From Mytilus edulis (lineage: Eukaryota; Mollusca; Bivalvia; Mytilida; Mytilidae), in the NCBI RefSeq assembly GCF_963676685.1, contig NC_092349.1, positions 79,248,604-79,312,603 on the forward strand: a stretch of DNA of 64,000 bases. Direction: 5' to 3'. Under the pieces are notes generated by a model that saw only the letters and a program-made list of their open reading frames with translations, had not been told where the DNA came from and did no database searches. The position numbers were made by a program, and so were the translations under genes. This document shows positions 11,914 to 27,000 of this stretch, in pieces (position 1 is the first letter of the stretch; each line of letters starts with the position of its first letter).

Positions 11914-12020
11914 ATGGTTAAAGATCTTTGTTCGTTTATATTGTTACTTTCACTGATTGTCAGTAGTTTTACCGATGGATTAAGTACGACAGAACAAAAT
12001 GCATGTCCTCGGTACATCAG
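11914..12020 (+). CDS. Gene A exon 1 (class V signal peptide)
   Basis: 107 bp, starts MVKDLCSFILLLSLIVSS and ends NACPRYI plus two bases at donor CAG|GTCAGT. Length, start and donor match gene B exons 1a and 1b. The lone cysteine near its end would begin the EMI-like module completed by exon 2. Confidence 0.85.
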
Positions 12021-15000
12021 GTCAGTAGACTTAAATCGTATCAAGATCGCACAATATGAAGATTCGTCGTTAATTAAATCATTTTAACCCATTTTAGGTC
12101 GAGCTTTTTTTAATGCTGAATTTTTGGCTCTGCTTTTACGTAGTGTTTTCGTCAATTCTTTACACTTCTCAGGAATTATTATTTCCCTCGGAGTTCAGTA
12201 TTTTTGTTATTTTACACTTTTCTATGTCATTAAGTCAGGTCGGACATTTGTCTCATTGGCAATCATACCACATCTTATTCATGTGTATATTTTTGCTTTT
12301 AGTTCACTTGCATAATAAAATATATATCTTGATAATAAAGGACCGATTTAAATAAAGTTCACATTGTTGTGTACGTATTAAACATTTTATAAACACATTT
12401 TCGTTTTACAATTTTTGTTAGTTTGCAGAATTGTAGAATGGGGAACATTTGAATGTTATTTTTATAAATGGAGTATGAACTCGTTAAAATTTGAATTCAC
12501 GTAAAATTCAAGTCAATGAATATTTCTAACAAATCCATCAAACAAGCACGTGAAAAATGATACGTAGTAAATGTAAGACAAATATTTTGGATACATTCCA
12601 TGAAAAAAAACGTGTATTAAAAAAGTAGGCGTACATGTACATTTTGGCTATCCGGAAATTACTTTTTCTATTCATTATTGTGTTTTAGAAAGAAAAGAAA
12701 GTGTACGGCAAAACCAATAAATCGTGCAGAGTTTCATGTTAACATGAACATTTGCTTTATAATTTTTAACTATATTTTTTTTCAGATTTTGTTCGGATTA
12801 CTTTTATTTAAATTCTCTGTGGGTATTGGTACTTTCATCTTTTTAAAATGTTTCATTTCAATCGTGGTTAAAATAAACATGTACATGTAGAATACCCGAT
12901 CTTAATCAATATCATGATACAAGATGACATGCGCGTGTGTGTGATTTTTGTGGTACATATTAACATAGATTTGTAATTGCATGATATCTGAGCACACTTC
13001 TGGTTTTAGTGCCGTATATTGTTAAATTGTTAGTTATGTGTAAGGCGTTTGTACATTGTTGTTTATCCGTTCAGTTTTTTTCGTTTGGTTATGATTTTTT
13101 CATCTGTCATTTTTTAGGTAATCTTTTAAATTATTATCTTCTACTTTAAAAAAAAAGAATATGTATATATTTTCATCAATTGATTCAGTCTCATCATGAT
13201 CTAGATGATAGTATTTTGATATTGCCCTGTAACATTATTTCATGCTTAAAAACGATATACTTTAATCTCTTCGTACGTAAATCCTAGGGAAATGTGAATA
13301 TTTTATTGTTGGGAATTTTCAACATTGATTTAGAATATTTCCAAATCTTGTTAATAGAAATGCTCTTATTATTTTTACATGTTTAGCCTTTGGAAAATGT
13401 CAGTCATAAGTTTAGTCTTGAAAAGAACAGATTTTGAAATTTAGAATTTGTACGTTTACCCCTGTAAAATAATTTCTACTTGAGAAGAATTCGGATCCAC
13501 AAATGACAAAATCCATGACACAGGCTAATTTTTAAAAGATACACATCAAACTAACGTTTTTCTCTATCGTTATATTTCACTATCAGTTTTATAATAATTG
13601 GTGATATTAGAATGATTTTTTCATAATGTTTTAATTATATCTAAATATGTACAACGTAAGCACATGCTAAAATTACATAGTTTTATTATAAAACACATTT
13701 TTTTCATTGCACATAGTCATTGATTTAAATTTCAAATGAAAACAACCAACCATTAGTTTAAATGAAACTGATCCCAGTAACATAGAAGGAAAAACACCTT
13801 ACAAATCTAAGCATATTGAAATGATGTTGCAATGGATAGAATGATGTATTACCTAGTCAGTAGTGTAGTCATTAAGTTTATACATACATTTAAATATTTG
13901 AAGGCTACGCTTATGTGTTTCTCATATAAAAAGTAAAATAACAAAACTACCATCCTCCGAGGAAAATTCAAAACGGAAAGTCCATTTATCAAATGGCAAA
14001 ATGAAATGATAAAACACATCAAACGAATGCACAACAATAGTCATATATCTGACTTGGTACAGGCATTCTCAAATGTAGAAAATAGTGAACATGGTTTTAT
14101 AGCGTACAGTATAAATCTATTTTTTGTGTACCAAGAACTTCGAGTTCTAGAGCAGAAATGACTTATATTGATTTTGTTATTTTGTTCTGTTTAGACGAAT
14201 GAAGCCAGATGGACAGTACCATAGAGTTTTGGAAATGACATGTTGTCCGGATTATATGGAAGTGGACAATAAGTGTATAGGTAATTAATGACCTTCTAGA
14301 TAAAAAGAAGAATAGTCAATGCTTGCTTATAGACTCTATAGACCTTTTGAATACAGTTTGAAATATTGATATGTTGACATGTTGATTTGTTTTTATGTGT
14401 TATCCACTATGCCGTAATTTACGTACTGTAAACTTGCTTTTCTGTATCTATTTATATGATAGACGTGTACGTACGTTTCGTTTGTACAACTGCTTGAGAT
14501 TAAAACGTAAAGGATTGAGATCTTAAAAGAAAAATGTAATCCCTTTACATATTGATGTGACTTTTCAAAGTTCTCAAATATTGTTAACTTCATATTAAAA
14601 TGTGTTGTGTTTTTTTTATTTGGAGAAATTGAGAATACGATGAAATGATTCTAAATTAAATTCAAATTTTATCAATGTGATTTCTATCTTAATTGTATGG
14701 AATGTTCATTACTACAAAAAAAAAATATGTAAACTGTTGCTCCAATTTGAAAACTAAATGAATTTCGTTATCAAAAAATAATATTCTTTTCAGCGTGCCC
14801 TGCGGGCCATTTTGGACAGAACTGTAGTGTACCATGTCTTGACGGTAAATATGGACAACAATGTAAATTGACATGTAATTGTACACGTGACCTATGCGAC
14901 CCAAAGACTGGTTGTAAATGTAAAGCAGGTTATACTGGAGCACACTGTGATAAAGGTATGACAGGTTTTAATATAACCTTGATGTAACTACCCCTTTACA

Positions 15001-18000
15001 ATAATTGCAGTTGTTAGGACTTAGTACAATGTTGTGTCTGTTGTCTATGTCACGAACCATTTATGCAATGCATTCCGACCATTTCGAAAGATAGCGAAAT
15101 ATTTCCTTCATAATTGTATATTTAATTGAAAAAACAAAAATAAACAGCGTGTAATGATCTATATAAAAATTCAGGATCACTCCAACAGATTTAAATGATT
15201 AAAACGTAAAATGCGTTGACCAGAAATGACTTTTTAAAGCCTACTTTAGCTCAACCTTTCTTATATTTAACTTATCAATTGTAAAAATATAAGTCTACTT
15301 TGTCTCAATATAAAAAAAGAAGATGTGGTATGATTGCCAATGAGACAATTCTTTAACAAGAGACCAAATGACACAGAAATCATAGGTAACCGTACGACCT
15401 TTAACAATGAGCAAAACCCATACCGCATAGTCAGCTATAAAATGCCCTGAAATGACAAAGGTAAAACAATTCAAACGAGAAAACGAACGGCCTAATTTAC
15501 GAACAAAAAATGAACGAAAAACAAATATGTAACACATCAACAAACGTGAACCATTAGATTAAAGGCTCCTGGCTTTGGACAGACACATACATACAGAATG
15601 TAGCGGGGTTTAACATGTTAGCAGGATCCCAACCCTATCCTAACCTGGGACAGTGGTGTAACAGTACAACCTCAGAACGAACCATACAAATCAGGTTAAA
15701 AAGGCATAACTCATCAGATGGATACATATGCCTCCCTTTCCTATATTTAACTTATCAATTGTAAAAACGTAAGTTATGTTGACTAAAGGACAACTCTATT
15801 ATAACTCTACTTATGGTCCAAAAGACGGACAACCAAACAAACTTTAATGTTAGTTCATAAAAACGCTGCATATATCTCTTACAGGAAAGCAGGAATAAAA
15901 TTAATGAATCTGGAAGAATTCGGTCGTTTAGAATTTTAATCCATTCAAAATAATTATTCATATTCATTTATCTTGTACTTTGTTTGAAAAGGTAGATAAC
16001 TTAAATATACGATTTCCATAAGAATCTTAATTATTGAACTTCTTTTACTTATAGAGTGTCCAGATGGATATTACGGCATGGATTGTCAATCGGTTTGTAA
16101 ATGTTCAGAACACTCTGACTGTGATCATGAGACTGGCCATTGTAGTTGTCACATAGGTTATGAAGGCAGATTTTGTCATGACAGTAAGTCCAGAGAACAT
16201 TCGATTTTATCCTTTTGTTGTTTGAAAAATATGACATTATTTTCTAGAAATCAAATGATATTTTAGTGTATATTTCGTGGAGAAACATAAATGACGTCAC
16301 TGATACTTACCAATTTTTCTGTATTTTAGCTCAGATTGATTTCTCAGACTACTTATTTAATTTATTAACTCACAGATCGTTATACACAAATAAAGGTAAA
16401 ATAAAATGACAAATTTCAATATCAGATAGAAAAATTGGCACAAAATCTAAACGTTTGTATAATATGCATTCTTGTAACAAGGTTTAATCTTCATACACAA
16501 ATAAAGGAAACATTTTAAGAGAAGTTTCAATATCGAATACAAAAATGGCACTTTATCTCTTGTGTTTGTATAATATGCAGTCGTAACTTTAATTTAGATA
16601 CATGGATTAATATACGGATATTAAAATCGTTTTAAAATCAATTTGAAATACCAAATAAACATTTGGCACTACATAGCCTGTCTCTGTATATAAGCATGTT
16701 GTTCATTTCAGTTTGCCGAGATCAGTTTTACGGACAGGAGTGCTCCCGTAATTGTAGTTGTCCAAATCAGGTACCTTGTCATCACGTGACCGGTCATTGC
16801 TTGTGTCCAAAGGGGTTCAAGGGAAACAACTGTGATGAAAGTAAGTGAACAAATTATAAGAGATGCGTCTATGAAGTGTATTGTTTGACCAATTGAGGTA
16901 CCCTTGATGAATGATTTGTACTGAGACCAAAGGTATCATTAACTTAGTAGCAAGGTTGTATGTGCTTTTTACGCTTTAAATACTTGATGGGTAAATCTGT
17001 AAAATTATAGGGTAAATCTGTAATAGTATACAGACACTGTAAAGAAGTTTTCAAACGGAAACCAATACAAGTATGTAATTCTGCGCATATATTTTTGGGT
17101 CTGATTCATATACGTCAACGATTCAAGTAATACTGAAAATTCAAGGTTATTTTTATCATCAAAGATAAGTGGGATAAAATAGATTATATACGAAATATGT
17201 TTGTACGATTGGATATCGGATTATTGAGAGAACAATACATTTTTGTCCGAGTTTTATTTTACAATTGATTTGTGTGTGATCAATTGAAAGGAAATGTTAT
17301 CCGGGCATTTGTGTTATTTTTGTATTTCCTTGTTCAAATGATATTTATAAATAGAAACCGGGGTAACGCGACCACATTTTTGTATTTCATTTCACGAGGT
17401 TTAAAATGTTATTCCTTAAAATGCTCATTTGTTAACACACAGGGAAGTCTGTAGATAGTCCAATTTATGTCGATAAAACTCACGTCTGTGTTTTATATTA
17501 CTCAACATGATTCACCTATTGTCAATAACGAAGGTACGCCAATTATGGAAAGTTGATACAAAGCATTTGGAACAAGCATCTGGTATTTACCAACATCCAC
17601 ATTTATCTACATTACAATTAGATTTTAAAAATGAAATTAGTAGATGTTGTTGATAACAGACATAACATGCTCCTTTTATTTATTGACCACTCATATATAT
17701 TATGATGCTAAAAACAATACATTTTACTTAAATGAATGTACAAGAACATAATTATGTTTAATTAAATCTATGTACCAAAAAAACTTGTTTTTTAGGATGT
17801 CCGGTTGGTACATTTGGCGGAGACTGTCTTGGTACATGTAATTGTATAGAAGGAACATGTGATCCAAAGGACGGACAATGCACGTGTAACCCGGGTTATT
17901 CTGGTAGATTATGCAACGAAAGTAAGTCGGTCGTATTTAAAGCCATGCACCCAAACTCGTTTGCACATATTAACATGAATATTATGAATAACTACAGACT

Positions 18001-21000
18001 AATATATATTTTACTCCTCAATGTTAAATTAATTTTGAGTTTCCCTAAAGAGACATTAATTGTCTAAATGCTGATCTGATGCATTAAAATTGGTACTGTT
18101 ACTGTCATTAACACACTTATTTGATGTTGAATAATGTCATCCTTATACATCATAGGCAAATATGTTGACCGTTGTTCAGATCTCATGAATCCTTTTTATT
18201 AAAAGTCATAAAAGAAAGTCCAGTTAGAATCGAATTACGCATAAATGAGATAACTCGACTTGAAAAGGAAAGCTTCTCCTGCTATGCATTATCACCCGCC
18301 ATGTCCGTATAATAAGATCATGCAACACACTTGGTAAAAAAATGGCAGACAAGTCAAATAAAAATCAAGAGATATGATATGATTGCCAATGGGACAACAA
18401 TTAACAATAATGTTAGGTAATGAGAGTATTATTTAGATCCAGTTCTTCAAAGTGTAAGTAATATAAAAAGCTGGAAATCCAAAGGACAAAATCTGATATA
18501 TGGAAAAAAAAACAAAAACAGCGATAAGGTGTTTAACAGTTTATTAAGCAGCTAATGCATAACATCATTACTCGTTCCAAAGGAATACGTGATTTACGTA
18601 ACTGAAACAAATACTATGATAAGTAAATAATAAAGTGTTTTCCCGGTATACAATATTTTAATAATTTTTACAGATTGTCCAGAAAATTCGTTTGGGAGTG
18701 GATGTAATTCCACCTGTACTTGTGATACTCACTCAAGATGTCATCCAGTTACTGGAGAATGTCTGTGTCAGCCTGGCTTCCACGGAAAGGATTGCAGCAA
18801 AAGTAATTCAATTTTAATCAAATATAACTTGCATATCGTCCATAATTGAACGGTGTATAAGGAGTTTCACTTAATGGAGGTTTCTCAACATCTTACGAAC
18901 GAACGAAAAAAAAAGAGGGAGCATTCATTTATTCAATACTTTTGGACTATCGGTTGTTATCTTCTAACGTTTGCAATTTCGTTTACATAGAAAATATATA
19001 CATTTTGGAATTTGTAAGACCATTTAGAGTCGTAGACATATTATATTGTCTTGATATCTATAATATATGATATACAATTTACGGTTTAATCTAAACATTT
19101 GAAAATCTAATTGGTCAATAAATCATGGCGAAGAATATAAAATATTTAGAGCCAGGACAGTAATCGTACAAAATATTTTGATTAACATGACAACATCATT
19201 TTGAAAATATATATATGAAAAAGGGTAAATATAGAATTTTGGGATGGTAGGGAATGGGAATCTTTTTGAATCTTATCAAGGATCAGATCAGTGGAAGAAG
19301 TCTTTCGCAAACATGAGGTAAACTAATCTAAGCGTGAACGCTTTTAGCTTTTAATTTGAAAAAAAACATTCCTCGGATCCAGGGTAACTTCGTTGCCCCA
19401 ACTCTTAAATCCAAATGATCACTTCTTGACCTTAAATGATTATATCTGATTTATATTCTAGCTAAACTGATAAAGTCAAGAAGATGACTAAAGGGAAACA
19501 TTGAAATAAATATTAAAAAAAAAGAAAAAAGCAGTTAACACTTTAAAAATATGTTCTGTAATGTATTTAATTTTGTTTTGCTTTGTTTTGTTTTCATGCG
19601 ATTCTTATTTTCTTTTTTAGTATATAATTATATATTATTTTTTTTCATGGAGCTTTTATGGAATGCTGTATATGTTTTCTTCGTTTTTTGTTTTTTCTAA
19701 TGTTTTTCTTTTTTACTTTGGGAATGGAATTTAAAGAAAATGGACCTTTTAAAAACTATCTAACTATCATTTTTGTTGGTGCTGTAGCACTCATATTTTC
19801 AACAAGAATACACAAAACTCTATAACTTTACGATTGATCGAGTGCACCTTTATATTTCTGTAGCTTATTCCCAAAAATAATTTTAGAGCAAGTTGGACCG
19901 ATTTGACCTAATGCACATCGAGACTTTTCTGTTGGGTGCTTTATTCTAGGAGATAGAATTTACCCAAACTCACCCTCCTTTATTCGTTCCATATTTATAA
20001 CGAATGTTTGGATAATAATATAGTGGCGTATCCAGAACTTTTCATAAGGGGTGGGGGGGGGGGGGGGGGTTGCTGACTGACAGAAGAGGGGGTCCTCTCT
20101 AGATTGCGAGTTTAATCTCCCCAAATAACACACGGCTAAAAATGATCTTAACTTAAATACAAATATCTTCCTTATTTTTGGCCCTGTCGTCAGAATTTCG
20201 TATGGTCATATTTTTCTAAAAAGCCGGTTTAATGACTAGTAGTATGTTGGACTATTAGTCCCCGAGGGTATCACCAGCCCAGTAGCCAGTACTTCGGTAC
20301 TGGCATGAACATACGGATTTTTTGTGTTATTAAAATTTGCTGTTACAAAATATTAGAAATTATTATAAATTAAGGAATGTATCTCCCTCATGCAAAGCTC
20401 TGATTCCTTTCACGGATTTGGCTATACTTTTTGGACCTTTTGGATTATAGCTCTTCATCTTTTATATAAGCTTTGGATTTCAAATATTTTGGCCACGAGC
20501 ATCACTGAAGAGACATGTATTGTCGAAATGCGCATCTGGTGCAAGAAAATTGGTACCGTTAATTTTATTACTACCACTGGGTCGATGCCTCTGCTGGTGG
20601 ACTATTAGTCCCCGAGGGTATCACCAGCCCAGTAGCCAGTACTTCGGTACTGGCATGAACATACGGATTTTTTGTGTTATTAAAATTTGCTGTTACAAAA
20701 TATTAGAAATTATTATAAATTAAGGAATGTATCTCCCTCATGCAAAGCTCTGATTCCTTTCACGGATTTGGCTATACTTTTTGGACCTTTTGGATTATAG
20801 CTCTTCATCTTTTATATAAGCTTTGGATTTCAAATATTTTGGCCACGAGCATCACTGAAGAGACATGTATTGTCGAAATGCGCATCTGGTGCAAGAAAAT
20901 TGGTACCGTTAATTTTATTGGAGAGTTTCAACCCCCCTATTTCAAAATGAAAAGGAGTAGGTCCGGTAAGGGCCGATTTTGGCCTCAAATTTCCAGTTCA

Positions 21001-24000
21001 TCTGACGAAAGATTTTAGACACTTTTTAAACACCTAAGTGTCTTTTTCAGCTGATTCAATTAGTTTATGTGAAAGATTTAAACTGATTTACTCATTTAAA
21101 ACGCTCCGATTCTAGCTTAAATATGAAAAATCTATCAAATATGCCAAAAAATGTCACTTTCAGATGTTTTTTGTCAAAAATGAAAGTGGCCGCATCCGTG
21201 TTCATCCTTAACCTTTATATATGTTATGTATTTTCATCAAATACAACTTACATTTCAATATAAAGAATGAACACAAATGCGGCCACTTTCATTTAAGACG
21301 GAAACCGTCTAAAATTTAACTAAAATGCTAAAACTGTGAAGATTTCAGTAATTTAGCATGATTTAATGATGCTAGTACCCGATACATGTACATTGTTTTG
21401 TAAAAAACTGCCCATATTTATGTAGCAGAAGCATTCTAGTTTCAAATAAATAACTCAAAGTTTACATTTTAACAATTTTGTAAAACTGCTATATTTTGGG
21501 GCCAAAACGTGGTTTTAGTGAACCTTCTCCTTTGTGTATGTTTGCTTACCTTTAATTGAAATGTTTTTTTCTGAAGCTATTTTCATATGTCAAAATATTA
21601 TATTCAGTACTTTAATTTCTTCTAACTTATAAAATTTGCTAAGTTTTGGCTGTTTAAAATTGAGGTAATTTTAATTGCAAATTCAGACACAAACTTATTA
21701 TAATAATAAATTTAGTTTCTTCTTCATAGTAGAAATTAAAATTATCCCATAATATTTTAAGCATATAGTATTTCGTAAAACTAGTTACTGATAAAAGTTT
21801 CGGAACCTAAATATGAAAAAAGTCTTAAGAAATAAACGGAAAAAGAAAAGAGTTAACAACTTCAATTTCAATACGGAACTTTATCACTTTCCTTCCATCA
21901 CATTTTGTGTATTAGTCAATAATTAGCTCTCAACTGATATATGAAATTACTTCCTTTTTCACTATTATATATAATTTTTTTTCGAATAAAGTGCACTAAT
22001 ATATGGCCCATACTTTGTTTGTATATGTTTATATTATTCTATGTTTTTTGTTATAAAACATCAAATATACTTTGTTAGAAAAGTCTCATTGTAAAAATCA
22101 AAACAATTGACGGATTGTTTCAGTGAATATTCCGTGATGTGTACGATATGGTCAAGTCCGTTGAAACTTGCTACTTCAAGTCCAAAGAAAAGACAAAAGT
22201 CGTTAAATTTTATGCAGTACTTAATATGCCAAAAAAACATCACCGACTGAAAGTTTGAATCAATATACCAGTATAGGGAAGTCAACCTTGTTCTGCATTG
22301 TATCTGCAATGAATAAAAGATTGGATGAGGTGAACATAAAGGTGTTTCATGCGATAGCTGTAAATTTGAAGAACTGCTGGCAGTTTACCATCGTCCATAC
22401 TTCAAAAGTTACACTAGTAAACAAAATTGTTCCCCCTTTGAGAGCGAGGATGCTTCTAACCTGAAATTTAATGACGACAGACAATTATCGGACTGTTCAG
22501 TGTCCCTCAGTTTCGGGTGTTTGTACGCGTTATAGAATGCAGTCGTTCAACTGAAGCGCTTGATATTTTGTTGCAACAAAACATTTTAGAAAGATCGAAA
22601 ACAACGCAAGTTTGAATCAGATAAGTGTATTAAGAATGTTTTATCCGTGGCAGAAAGCAATGGCGATGATTTTAAAGTTGAAACAGTTTCTCGTCCATCT
22701 TTTAAACTTCAAGCACTCTATCATTCTGGTTGCATTACAAACTATTTGCTTAAAACGAAACAAACAAAATTCCAAACCCGTGGAAGCAGAAATCTCAGAT
22801 CACGATACTGCTTTTACTTATTTTATTTTGGCTTTTGACAACGATTAAATGGTGAAGAAAAGCATTCCTTATGACTACATTACTTGATAAATATAGATGT
22901 CGTCTTCCTACTGATTCTAATTTAAAATATTCTACTTGTAAAATGCCGTTTAAACTCATTGATAACTATAGAAACTCAGTTGTAATACAACTTCAACAAG
23001 TTCAAGGCAAATCTAACATAATATTCAGTAGCAACATAACTATTGAAGATGTCAAATCAGCTGCTAGTCAATTGCAAACTCACCTCAAAATCTCAATGTC
23101 AACAGTAATAGACACAAATAACGCACAGATATAAAGTATACTTAGAAAAGACATCGAAACTTAACTAATTTCCACAGAAGAATACCCAACTTCGGATTAA
23201 TTGCCTCTTTTTCTTCGATTCAGGCAATGCCTTCGTATTTATTGCAATTCATTTTATGGTTACTCGATGATACTGTATACAGCCAAGTCTATTCTCATGA
23301 AATGGCACCAGAGAAATTGCGTAAATGCTTGGCAATTAATGAGTCAATCGTTTATGTGGCCGAAAAAAGTTTTACTCCTTTTCATTTAGGTTTGGCTTCA
23401 CAAATGTACCATGAGTTTGGTTCAAAATACCTTGTTGAAACATTGAATGCCAATGGATTTTATTCTTCGTAAAGTGGAGTGCGACTCTATCTAATAACCA
23501 TGATCTGAAATTGAGCGAATTCAAGATATTGTGTACATCTCGTATAATGTTTCCCCAGCATCTTTGCAGACAAGCATATGGATGTCATCACACCTTCTTA
23601 AACAACCTATTAGATCACCTATTAGATTCGGTTAAATCTTAGATGGATTGATAGGATGGTTTGAAGCCGGTATTTTTTGTGCGACAAATGTCTTCGGACT
23701 GCCTACAGTACTTGTATGTACTTTTAAAGGCAAATCTGTGTGCTCAAAAGAACGTGTTTGCTTTGAGCAGAACCTTTCATGTACAGACCTGTGTCAATGA
23801 GTGAAATGTGTAGAAATATTATAAAAACGTTTATTGTGACGGTTGATGAAAATGACGATAAAGAGGTAGCGTTTGATTTTATATATAGCTTGTTGCACTA
23901 ATATACACTGTCTAAAGTTAGGAGAGGGTTGGTGCGCTTTTAAAAAAGTTAAACCCGCCACATTCTGTATGTGTCTGTCTTAGTCATGAGACTGTAATGC

Positions 24001-27000
24001 AGTGGTTGTCGTTTGTTTCTATATACTATATTAGTTATTTTCTTATTTATTTTGTACATTAATCACGCCGTTAGATTTTTCGTTTGTATTACATTTTTCA
24101 TTTTGGGAATTGAAGACTATGCGATATAGAGTTTACTCATTGTTGAAGTCCAACGGGACCTATAATTGTTAATTAATGTGTCAGTTGGTCTCTGTTGGAG
24201 AGTAGTCTCATTGACAATCATATTACATCTTCTTTGTTTATATGGAATACTTTTGAAGTTTGTGGTACGTTGCAAGGAAAAAAGGGGGGTACAGGTACAA
24301 AATCGATCATGTAGTAGACATTAACCAGAGTAAGATACACAACAACAGATAAAACTATGGAAGAAGCAATAATTGTGAAAAAAAAAACGAAAGCAACGAA
24401 TAGTCTATAAAAAAAACCAGAAGTATCCGCAAATTCAATTTGAGGTCATATTTGACTCTACTGTTCTATTGCTTTGGTTCGATACCTCACCCAAAGTGAT
24501 AGTTTAAAAAATAATTTTAAAGTATTATCCTTCATGACACCTGATTTTATACCTGAAATTGAAATTATTTATAAGGTTAAGGTGCTCTTAACATTTTATG
24601 GGTTAAAAACAGAATTTTTGGAATTTTGTTTGTATAAAGGCGTTTTAGGATTTGTTTTGATAAAAAAATCTTTAATGATTAAGGTTTATGTATAATAACA
24701 AACATTACTAAAGCCAAAAACAGTATCGTTTGTATTTAGGTAGAGTTTAGAAATAGAAAAAAAAAGAGTTAAAATTGAAACCCTTAAAAATTTTCACAGA
24801 TTTGTACAGATGACCTCTATTTAAAAAAAAATGTGACCATATCAAGTCCTGACGACAGGCATATTGTTATAGTACAAGGTTTTCTCTTTCCAAAGATATA
24901 TTATATAGGTGTGTGTTCGGTGGGGAGATTAAATTCGAAAAAATATGCCTTCAGTCACCGCACTATTACAAACTGACAATGATCTTTTTAAATGGATAAG
25001 GGAGATAAATCGAACGCGTATATTCGAAGTGTACACAAACGAAACTCAACGTAGTAATACGTAACATTCAACAACAGAAAATAAATTGGAACACCGATTT
25101 TTAACCACAAAAATAAAATGCAAGGTTGCAAAAATATTATGCAATTGTTAACTGTTTTCTTTAAACACACTGCAATAACGGTAGACATTTATCTTGGATT
25201 TTATTATAATAAAATTACTGCTCCTTAATGATACGTTCGAAGAGTTTTGTCCGTTCGCAAACCTCTATTATGTATTAATGATTACACTCATATTTCAGAT
25301 TTAAAGTCACATTTATAAAACTACGCATTCAATCCAGCTTGTATGCAAATCTCTTTTCGAGTAAACAGTTCTTATTAAACATTGTTAAACCATTTAAAAG
25401 AATTAAAATATTATGTAAGAAAAAAACTGAATCCAAATTAATTTTGGCATCAATGATAATTTTAACTTATTTTCAGCATGCAATGTAGGATCATATGGGC
25501 CTGGCTGTATATACACATGTAAATGTTCCAGAACGTCAGTATGCAACACACAGACTGGTGAATGCGCGTGTGATAGAGGATGGACCGGGTTAAGTTGTGA
25601 CCATAGTAAGCTATTATCATGAAGTCCCGAAACAAACTTATTGTTAGAGTAGTTCTCCCTTTTGGCAACGGTTTTGCTACACAATGGTGTTTTTGTAGTT
25701 TCTTGACCTTTTTTTGAATACATCGACTAAGTTACGGAATTTGTTTTGTTATTCAAAATTATTACATGTAGATTACCAATAAAGTAATTTGAAATAAGAT
25801 TTAATAAAAAAACCTAATCAGCCTCATATAGTTATTATTTTGTCATTAGACTTTTCAAACTAGGATTTATACAGACGATATGACTGCAACAATACTATTT
25901 TGCTCAGTAGTTTCACATTTGCTATGTATCGCAGGATGTTGAACTGTTAAGCTTCCAAAGGAATGATTAACATTATGTAATATAAGTGGATAATTTAGTT
26001 GTAGTATAACTTTTATTTAGAATGCTCCTCTGGTTACTATGGTGCTGGGTGTCTTCAACGCTGTGGCTGTTTAGAAAATCAACATTGTCAGCACGTGACT
26101 GGTGACTGTCAATGTGAGGCAGGGAAACATGGCTTGCACTGTAATGAAAGTGAGTTTTGTTTTTATAATTATTTGAACGGACATTTGCAATTAACAATTA
26201 CTTATTGTTTTAATAACTTTACGGAAATTTTAAGTGCCTACAAACAAAGTTTAATTTTATATTTTCCTGTTTGTTAAATTGTTGTTGGCGACACATTGGG
26301 GTTGTTTTGATTTTCTCACAAAGGTTGACCGAATATTCATCAATATATATATATATATATATATATCAAAGTCAAATAATTTGTATTGATAACATGTAAA
26401 TTCAAAAGACCATAGAAAGAACTTCATCAACGAATCAATAAAATAAAAAAAAATCTAACATAAAATGAAATGTGTGTTTATGCTTTCTTCACTTCACTTT
26501 TATTCCTATTTTAGCTTGTGGTGCTGGTACTTATGGAATTGACTGTGCTCAAAGATGTAGCTGTCAACATTGCAGTTCAGTTGACAGAGTTTGTCAACAA
26601 ATGCATGCCAGTAATGATGGTATATTTCTAATTATATTATTAATAATAAAAGAATATGTGTGGTAAAATGCACTATCTATTAAAAGTCGTAACAAAAATG
26701 CAGAGACCAAGTTAAATAATTGATAACATACACAATATTTTTAAGGTAATTTTATTACTTTGCAATATCATGTTCGGTACGATATATCAGTATAATGACT
26801 TTATGATATGAAATAAAACGAAGAGAGTTAAATGTTGAACAAACAGATCTTTGACATTGCAAATGAGACAAATCTTCACAAAAGACCAAAATGACACAAA
26901 AAAAAAACCGTTGTTGGGACTTGTTTTGTATAATTTTGTCAAATATTCACACGTTGTCACAAGTCAAAAACATCCTCAGTGTTTCCCAAAAGTTAATCAT

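Noticed and set aside
20390-21018. Two near-identical small ORFs (MQSSDSFHGFGYTFW)
   Set aside because: They result from the 321-bp tandem duplication of a dispersed repeat; no domain or splice context.
25403-25723. 106-codon minus-strand ORF
   Set aside because: Antisense of the conserved EGF exon 8 of gene A and its flanks.
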